Of a stretch of DNA of 26,652 nt, positions 22,030 through 26,652 are shown one piece after another. The notes below the pieces were generated by a model that made no database searches, had not been told where the DNA came from, and worked only from the letters and a program-made list of their open reading frames with translations. This DNA is from a virus. Where the stretch lies: positions 1 through 26,652 of the IMG/VR virus record IMGVR_UViG_3300042549_011231; one strand, written 5' to 3'. The translations under genes and the position numbers were made by a program. Position 1 is the stretch's first letter, and every line of letters starts with the position of its first letter.

Positions 22030-22235
22030 GCGTTCTGTTCGCCGTCGCATTCCACGGGCCGGGCGGCGTCATCGTGGAGCGCCATCACAACATCTCCGAA
22101 GACGAGGTCGCCGCCCTGGTCCGAGATCCGAGAAACGCCGCCTTCGCCGCCCAGATCGTGCGGACCGAGACCGTCTGGAGCGGCTGGGCGCGCGACTGGC
22201 AGGGGCAGTTGCAGCCCCCGTCAAGGGGAACCTAG
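22026..22235 (+). CDS. Small unknown protein
   Basis: This is a 69-residue protein in ATGA overlap with the previous gene and directly abutting the ASCH gene start. It begins MSVLFAVAFHGPGGVIVERH and has a short Trp-rich stretch (VWSGWARDW). It is not a clear membrane protein. Function unknown. Confidence 0.58.
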   Translation: MSVLFAVAFHGPGGVIVERHHNISEDEVAALVRDPRNAAFAAQIVRTETVWSGWARDWQGQLQPPSRGT

Positions 22236-22631
22236 ATGGTCGCCTACAGCTTCAAATCCCAGTTTGCCGCGCCGATCGCCGCCAGGACAAAGGTCCAGAC
22301 GATCCGCGCGGAGCGCAAGCGCCACGCTCGCCTGGGCGAGACGCTGCAGCTCTACACGGCCATGCGGACCGTTCACTGCCGATTGATCGGGCTGGCGATC
22401 TGCATCGGGGTCGGCGAGGTCCGCCTCGACCTCAAGCAAGGCCGCGTCGATCTCTGGACCGGGATCCAGCTCACCACCCCCGCGGATCTCGACGCCTACG
22501 CCATCCGCGACGGCTTCGCGGACTGGGCCGCCATGCGCCTGTTCTGGGCCAAGACCCACCCCGCCGCCACCACCTTCACCGGGGTCGCCATCGAGTGGGG
22601 GCAGACGTTTGAGGAACCTACCGATGACTGA
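22236..22631 (+). CDS. ASCH-domain protein
   Basis: This is a 131-residue protein. The N-terminus has the ASCH pattern: FKSQFAAPIAARTKVQTIRA, followed by GETLQLYTAMRT and CRLIG, forming a PUA-like RNA-binding barrel. Family members bind RNA or modified nucleotides; some are nucleases. AAGGGG lies 7 nt before the ATG. Its stop overlaps the next gene by 8 nt. The exact target is not predictable from the sequence. Confidence 0.8.
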   Translation: MVAYSFKSQFAAPIAARTKVQTIRAERKRHARLGETLQLYTAMRTVHCRLIGLAICIGVGEVRLDLKQGRVDLWTGIQLTTPADLDAYAIRDGFADWAAMRLFWAKTHPAATTFTGVAIEWGQTFEEPTDD

Positions 22632-23838
22632 TGGCGCCGCCGCTCCGCACGTCAACACCCGCCTTCCGATCGGCACCCTGGTCGGAGGGTCATCTTGCGT
22701 CGAACTGGACCTCGAAAAGGCCCTCGCAGGCCGACTGCTCATCCAGGGATCTAGCGGAGCCGGGAAGAGCCTGACGCTGCGCAAGATTGTTGAGGAGGCC
22801 TTCGAATTCGTCACCTGCATGATCGTCGATCCCGAGGGAGAGTTCGGCAATCTCGCCGCGCACATCGGCGCCACGACCCTGCACGCCGCCGAGCTGGCCG
22901 CCGATGGCCTGACGGCGGCCGCGGCCCGGGCCCGGCATCATCGGCTGGCCCTGCACCTCGACCTCACAGACCTCGATCCCAACGAACGGATCGTCAAGGC
23001 GGCGGCGTTCTTTGCCGGACTGATTGGCTGCCCCAAGGAAGACTGGGCCCACACCGTCTTGGTCGCCATTGATGAGGCCCATTTACTGGCGCCGCACCTG
23101 GCCGCCAGCGCCCGCGACGCGGAGACCCGCCGTCTGGGTGTCGCCACCCTTACCGACCTCTGCTCGCGCGGCCGCAAGCGGGGCATTGCTCCGATCATCG
23201 CCACCCAACGCCTGGCCAAGTTGGCCGGGTCGGTGGTCTCGGAGCTGCAGAACGGCCTGATCGGCCTCAACGTCTTCGACCGGGATGTCGCCCGGGCCGC
23301 AGACTTCCTGGGCTTCACGGCCAGCGAAGGCGGCGATCGGCTCCGTCGTCTGTCTCCAGGGCAGTTCTACGCGTTTGGTCCGGCGCTGAGCCGCTCGCCG
23401 CTGCTGACGGTGATCGCGCCGACTAGCACCCCTCACCTGGGCGCAACGCCAGACCTGATTGGACCCTCGGACTCATCTCCGGACCAGGTCCGGCAGATGC
23501 TGGACCTGGAAGGCCTGCGCGAGACGGGCGGCGGGAGTCGCCCGGCAATGGCCGGCCTGCGCGGCGGTCGCGCCCTCGACAGCTTCCTGCTCGACCCGTT
23601 CGCCGTGGCGGCAGTCCGGATCATTGGCGCCCTGCGCCAGATCGCGCCGAACGCCACCACATCGACTGACCTTGCCCGACACCTGGCGCTCGAGGCCAAC
23701 GACATCGATGGCGCCCTGGATCTCCTGGGTGCGATCGCGGCCGTCGACACCATGCCGAGAGGCGAGGGCCGGATTGCCCGCCTGGCGGCCAAGCTGCGCC
23801 TGCGCAACGCCGACGCGCCTGTGGTGGGCCTGGCATGA
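22624..23838 (+). CDS. HerA/FtsK-like ATPase (DUF87 type)
   Basis: This is a 404-residue protein, with the ATG at 22624 and GAGGAA about 8 nt upstream (the TTG at 22609 lacks a site). Walker A is GSSGAGKS (42-49), the HerA-type box VDPEGEF is at 68-74, Walker B VLVAIDEAH at 145-153, and DLCSRGRKRGIAPIIATQR gives the sensor region. The N-terminal HAS barrel of full-length HerA seems reduced, and the C-terminal 120 residues are unlike HerA. HerA-family hexamers translocate on DNA, normally with a nuclease partner such as NurA. The DEDDh exonuclease lies in the same operon but no NurA or Sir2 gene was seen. It may process or pump phage DNA; the role is inference. Confidence 0.83.
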   Translation: MTDGAAAPHVNTRLPIGTLVGGSSCVELDLEKALAGRLLIQGSSGAGKSLTLRKIVEEAFEFVTCMIVDPEGEFGNLAAHIGATTLHAAELAADGLTAAAARARHHRLALHLDLTDLDPNERIVKAAAFFAGLIGCPKEDWAHTVLVAIDEAHLLAPHLAASARDAETRRLGVATLTDLCSRGRKRGIAPIIATQRLAKLAGSVVSELQNGLIGLNVFDRDVARAADFLGFTASEGGDRLRRLSPGQFYAFGPALSRSPLLTVIAPTSTPHLGATPDLIGPSDSSPDQVRQMLDLEGLRETGGGSRPAMAGLRGGRALDSFLLDPFAVAAVRIIGALRQIAPNATTSTDLARHLALEANDIDGALDLLGAIAAVDTMPRGEGRIARLAAKLRLRNADAPVVGLA

Positions 23839-25166
23839 GCCATATCCAGGACAGCGCCGTCGACGTTGTCGAGCTCGCGCCCTACGTTCCGCCGGCAGGC
23901 GCTATCGCCCCCCTCCGCGAGGTCGCCTTCCGCAGCAACATCTGGCTGCCGGAAGAGATCGAACAGCTGCGGGAAATGTTCGCCGCCGACGTTGCCGTTC
24001 AGGACATGGCTATCGCCCTGCGTCGCCCCGTCGCCGGCGTCGTTAACAAGTTCTGGGAGCTTGGCCTGCGCCGTCGATCGGCGCGTCCGTGGAACGAACT
24101 CGAGGACCAGGTGCTGGTGCAGCGCTATGGCGCCGACGCAGCCGCCTCGATTGCACAGGACCTCGGCCGATCGGCGGCCAGTATCTATGTCCGCGCCAAG
24201 TTGCTGGGATTGAGCGAGCCTAATGAGCCGCCGTGGACGCCCTGGGAAGACGCCCAACTGCAAGCCGGCTACGATGCCGGACTGATGGTCCGCGACGTGG
24301 CGGCCCTCATCGGTCGCACGCCCTCGGCGACCAATTCACGCGCCTACAAACTCGGCATCCGGCATCCGGATCATCCGGAGGGCTGGTCCAGCGAAGAACT
24401 CGGCCGAGCCCTTGCGCTGGCCGAGGAAGGCCACCGCTACCTGAAGATCTGCGAGCAGCTGGCCGGTGAGGGATTCCCTCGACGCACCAAGGCAGGGCTG
24501 CAGCCAAAACTGTGGAAGCTCGGTTATCGCCGCGGTTGGAGCCGACCATGGACGCCGGAGGAAGAGGCAGCGTTGATTGCCGCCTACCGCGACAACGCCA
24601 GTCTGACGCCCCTGAAGGTGGCCCTGGGCCGGACCAGCGGCGCGTTCCGCTGGAAGGCTGAAGAATTGGGGCTCCAGGGGACCCACGCCCGGCGCGACGG
24701 CTTCCGACAGGGGCCAGCTTGGACGCCGGCGGAGGATGCAATCCTGCGGGCTCGCTACGCCACCGACCGCGCAAAGGACATCGCTCGCGACCTCGGCAAG
24801 CCCCTCGGAGGCATCTACAATCGGGCATGGATTCTCAAGCTGAAGAACCCATGGTGCCGGGACTTTAGCGCCGACGAGGACCATGCCATCGCGATCGCCT
24901 GGCGCAAGGGCGTCGGCCTCACCGACTTGGCGCTAGCTTTCGGCCGCGACCAGGCTGTCGTGAGCAAGCACGCGATCCGCCTCGGGTTCAGCTTCAGCGA
25001 CCCGGCCCGTCCGATGAAGCCCTCCAGAAAGCCGCGCAAGTCTCGGCCGGTGTATGACACAATCGCCAGCGTCCTGGCTCTCGAGGGCGCGTCGCCGGCG
25101 GAGATGGAGGCGCGCCCGACACCCGGCCGCAACAGCCAGACCGGCATCGCCGGCGACGCCGCCTGA
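23835..25166 (+). CDS. Protein with seven tandem Myb/SANT-like DNA-binding repeats
   Basis: This is a 443-residue protein. Seven repeats of about 42-48 residues share the plan W-x(2)-E-[ED]-x(3)-L then D-[IV]-A-x(2)-[LI]-G-R then a recognition-type helix ending A-x-x-L-G-[LIY]. Approximate positions: 37-79, 86-126, 134-175, 184-231, 239-281, 296-337 and 344-386. Examples are PWTPWEDAQL, PWTPEEEAAL, AWTPAEDAIL and DFSADEDHAI. The C-terminal 55 residues are basic then disordered. The ATG overlaps the HerA-like stop by 4 nt, so the two genes are coupled. A chain of seven such modules should bind a long DNA site, perhaps about 40 bp or more (inference). Possibly a phage regulator or a DNA-end guide for the ATPase. 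Confidence 0.85.
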   Translation: MSHIQDSAVDVVELAPYVPPAGAIAPLREVAFRSNIWLPEEIEQLREMFAADVAVQDMAIALRRPVAGVVNKFWELGLRRRSARPWNELEDQVLVQRYGADAAASIAQDLGRSAASIYVRAKLLGLSEPNEPPWTPWEDAQLQAGYDAGLMVRDVAALIGRTPSATNSRAYKLGIRHPDHPEGWSSEELGRALALAEEGHRYLKICEQLAGEGFPRRTKAGLQPKLWKLGYRRGWSRPWTPEEEAALIAAYRDNASLTPLKVALGRTSGAFRWKAEELGLQGTHARRDGFRQGPAWTPAEDAILRARYATDRAKDIARDLGKPLGGIYNRAWILKLKNPWCRDFSADEDHAIAIAWRKGVGLTDLALAFGRDQAVVSKHAIRLGFSFSDPARPMKPSRKPRKSRPVYDTIASVLALEGASPAEMEARPTPGRNSQTGIAGDAA

Positions 25167-25168
25167 CC

Positions 25169-25519
25169 ATGGCCATCGCCCCCGCCACCGACGCCAGGAT
25201 CAGCGCGGCTTTCGCCGAGGCCCTGCAGCTGACCGCCAAGCAGGCGGCGACGCTGATCGGTTGCGACGTCAAGACTCTGCGGGCGATGACGGACGCGGGT
25301 GTCATCCGGGCGATGCGCCCCGGCGCCTGGAGGGTTTACACCGAGGCCGATATTCGGGCCTATCTCGAACGGCCGCGCGAAGAGGCGCGGCAGGATCGCC
25401 CAGCATGTCCGTCTACAAACCGTCCAAAAGCCGCTTCTACCACTACGACTTCCAGGCAAAAGGTCGTCGCTTTCACGGTTCTACGGGGGTCGAAACCCTC
25501 CGCAAGGCCGAGGCCGTAG
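25169..25519 (+). CDS. Excisionase-like protein (MerR/helix-turn-helix type)
   Basis: This is a 116-residue protein. The core LTAKQAATLIGCDVKTLRAM then GVIRAMRPGAWRVYTEADIRAYL is a winged helix of the MerR/HTH_17 kind used by recombination directionality factors. Its stop lies 112 nt inside the integrase gene, so its last 38 or so residues (Ser/Thr/Arg-rich) are encoded in a second frame over the integrase N-terminus; these may be non-functional. It begins 2 nt after the Myb-repeat gene. Position next to the integrase supports a role in excision. Confidence 0.75.
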   Translation: MAIAPATDARISAAFAEALQLTAKQAATLIGCDVKTLRAMTDAGVIRAMRPGAWRVYTEADIRAYLERPREEARQDRPACPSTNRPKAASTTTTSRQKVVAFTVLRGSKPSARPRP

Positions 25520-26652
25520 AGCGGCGACTCCGCGAAGAGATCGCCGCCGGCAAGGACCCGACCGCCGAGATCCTCACCCTGGACGAAGCCGCCGGCCGTT
25601 GGTGGCAGGAAGTCGGCCAGGGCTTGGCGGCTAGCGAACACGTCGATCGGCGCCTGCGCATCTGCCTGCGGCTGCTGGGCAAGGATACGCCGCTCACAGA
25701 GATCACCACCCGCAAGCTGGCCAGGGCGATCGAGAAGCGCCGGGGCGAGACCTTCACCCGCGCTGCCGATCGGCCCGCCCGGGACGGCAAGCCCGCCTTC
25801 ACCGCCAAGCGCTACCCGGTCAGCAACGCCACGGTGAACGCCGACATCGTCCTGAACATGCGCCGGATCCTCAGCCGCGCCCGCAAGACCTGGGAGGTCA
25901 AGGACCTCCCGGAGATCGACTGGAAGGCCCTGGTGCTCGAGGAGCCGGCCGCGCCCATCCAATACTACACGCCCGCCCAGCGGGCGGCCTGGCTGGCCCA
26001 GTGCGACCCGACGGCCGCCGCCGCCCTGCAGCTGCTGCTGACCTATGGTCTGCGACTCAATGAGGTCTTCTTCCCGCCGGAGGCCTATGACCCCGGCCTC
26101 GGGGAAGGTGCCGATGGCGATGATCAGCCGCGGCTGATCATCCAGAAGCGCAAGGGCGATATCCCCCACGCCATCCCGCTGCGCGCCGATGACGCTCGCG
26201 CGGTCGCCGCCAGGGCTGGACGCGCCCAGGCGGCCAAGCCGCCGCTGCCGCACATCTGGTTCGAACAGCTGCCGCCCGCCCCGGCGCTGGCCAAGGTCGA
26301 GGGCCGCGACCCCGCCGAGCCCCGCCTGGAGCCGGTTACCTATTACGGACTGCAGGCGCGCCTGCGCTCTGCCGCGAAACGCGCCGGCATCACCACCGGC
26401 CGCGTCATCCACGGCGCCCGGCACGACGCCGGCACCCAAATCCTCAAGCGCAGCAAGAACCTGAAGATGGCCCAGCAGCTACTGGGCCACAAAGACATCA
26501 AATCGACCCTGCGCTACGCCCACGTGCTCGAGGAAGAGATCCGCGACGCCCTGAATTCGGAGTCCCGGAATAGTCCCGAACCGACCAGCGCCACCCCCAC
26601 CGAATTCGTTGTGCCGCAACGGGTTCGCGGTCGCCGCCCCCAGTCTTCCTAA
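25405..26652 (+). CDS. Tyrosine-type phage integrase
   Basis: This is a 415-residue site-specific recombinase that integrates and excises the prophage. The N-terminal arm-binding part is SKSRFYHYDFQAKGRRFHGS, followed by a SAM-like core-binding domain (55-165). The catalytic set is R217 (TYGLRLNEV), H336-x2-R339 (VIHGARHDA), H362 (LLGHKDIKSTLRYAHV) and the nucleophile Y371. The first residues of the HxxR box differ from the common HDLRHT form but the catalytic residues are kept. The ATG at 25405 has CAGGA upstream; a longer frame to 25054 is a shadow of the previous genes. The stop is the last base of the window. It ends the plus-strand operon, so it is probably transcribed mainly after derepression unless it has its own promoter. 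Confidence 0.92.
   Translation: MSVYKPSKSRFYHYDFQAKGRRFHGSTGVETLRKAEAVERRLREEIAAGKDPTAEILTLDEAAGRWWQEVGQGLAASEHVDRRLRICLRLLGKDTPLTEITTRKLARAIEKRRGETFTRAADRPARDGKPAFTAKRYPVSNATVNADIVLNMRRILSRARKTWEVKDLPEIDWKALVLEEPAAPIQYYTPAQRAAWLAQCDPTAAAALQLLLTYGLRLNEVFFPPEAYDPGLGEGADGDDQPRLIIQKRKGDIPHAIPLRADDARAVAARAGRAQAAKPPLPHIWFEQLPPAPALAKVEGRDPAEPRLEPVTYYGLQARLRSAAKRAGITTGRVIHGARHDAGTQILKRSKNLKMAQQLLGHKDIKSTLRYAHVLEEEIRDALNSESRNSPEPTSATPTEFVVPQRVRGRRPQSS

Larger units (their letters stand above)
1..26652. mobile_element. Prophage (temperate tailed phage), right-hand portion
   Basis: The whole window is covered by phage-type genes: terminase subunits, primase and helicase, a repressor/Cro pair, an excisionase-like protein and an integrase. 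The integrase stop codon is the last base of the window, so the right attachment site, if next to it, lies just outside. Head and tail genes are absent and presumably continue left of position 1 beyond the terminase. No host gene was recognised. The assignment is firm at family level; the phage identity and host are not determinable from the sequence alone. Confidence 0.9.

Overview
The window is very GC-rich with alphaproteobacterial codon habits. It reads as most of the non-structural half of an integrated temperate phage (prophage), probably in a Caulobacterales-type host such as Caulobacter, Phenylobacterium or Brevundimonas. The host guess is inference; the prophage call rests on recognisable genes: tyrosine integrase, excisionase-like protein, CI-type repressor opposite a Cro-like protein, zinc-finger/Toprim primase, AAA+ helicase, and the small and large terminase subunits. 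Structural genes presumably continue to the left of position 1, and the integrase at 26652 marks the right end.

Layout. (A) 1-4821, minus strand: packaging/late module with a NusG-family regulator, a 226-nt gap holding two GC-rich hairpins and a possible leader peptide, an unidentified phage protein, TerS, TerL (GpA family), a small Cys protein and the start of a protein made of AEAPA repeats. (B) 4822-8143, minus strand: replication module of primase then helicase, followed by a 237-bp array of twelve 7-bp repeats beside the most AT-rich stretch in the window, a candidate phage origin. (C) 8167-12093: a mosaic of minus-strand early genes (methyltransferase, three small unknowns) interrupted by four plus-strand genes that look like cargo (membrane protein, unknown, unknown, exported nuclease). 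(D) 12098-14117: immunity region. A Cro-like gene reads left, and the repressor reads right toward a convergent lipoprotein gene. The region is bounded by two near-identical 29-nt promoter/operator sequences (25 of 29 identical, facing outward), a layout like OL/OR of lambda. (E) 14219-26652, plus strand: one long early operon, often with 4-nt start/stop overlaps. It encodes small unknowns, a 743-aa ParB-like protein, a DEDDh exonuclease with zinc-finger tail, a Gp37/Gp68-family protein, an ASCH protein, a HerA-like ATPase, a protein of seven tandem Myb/SANT-like repeats, an excisionase-like protein and the integrase.

How it fits together (inference): the repressor should silence both outward promoters. 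The left operon then supplies replication and finally, through the NusG paralogue, reads into packaging genes. The right operon supplies DNA processing and integration or excision. The lipoprotein and exported nuclease are candidate lysogenic-conversion genes.

Most unusual signals: a short palindrome (core GCGAGCGGCGCTCGC) found four times, on both sides of the prophage and always in the same codon phase inside unrelated genes; the four-triplet repeat array beside the replication genes; the paired operators; and the seven-repeat Myb-like protein. No tRNA, rRNA, CRISPR array or insertion sequence was seen. No gene-free stretch exceeds 300 bases; the longest are 3969-4209, 4822-5069 and 13947-14218, each described below.
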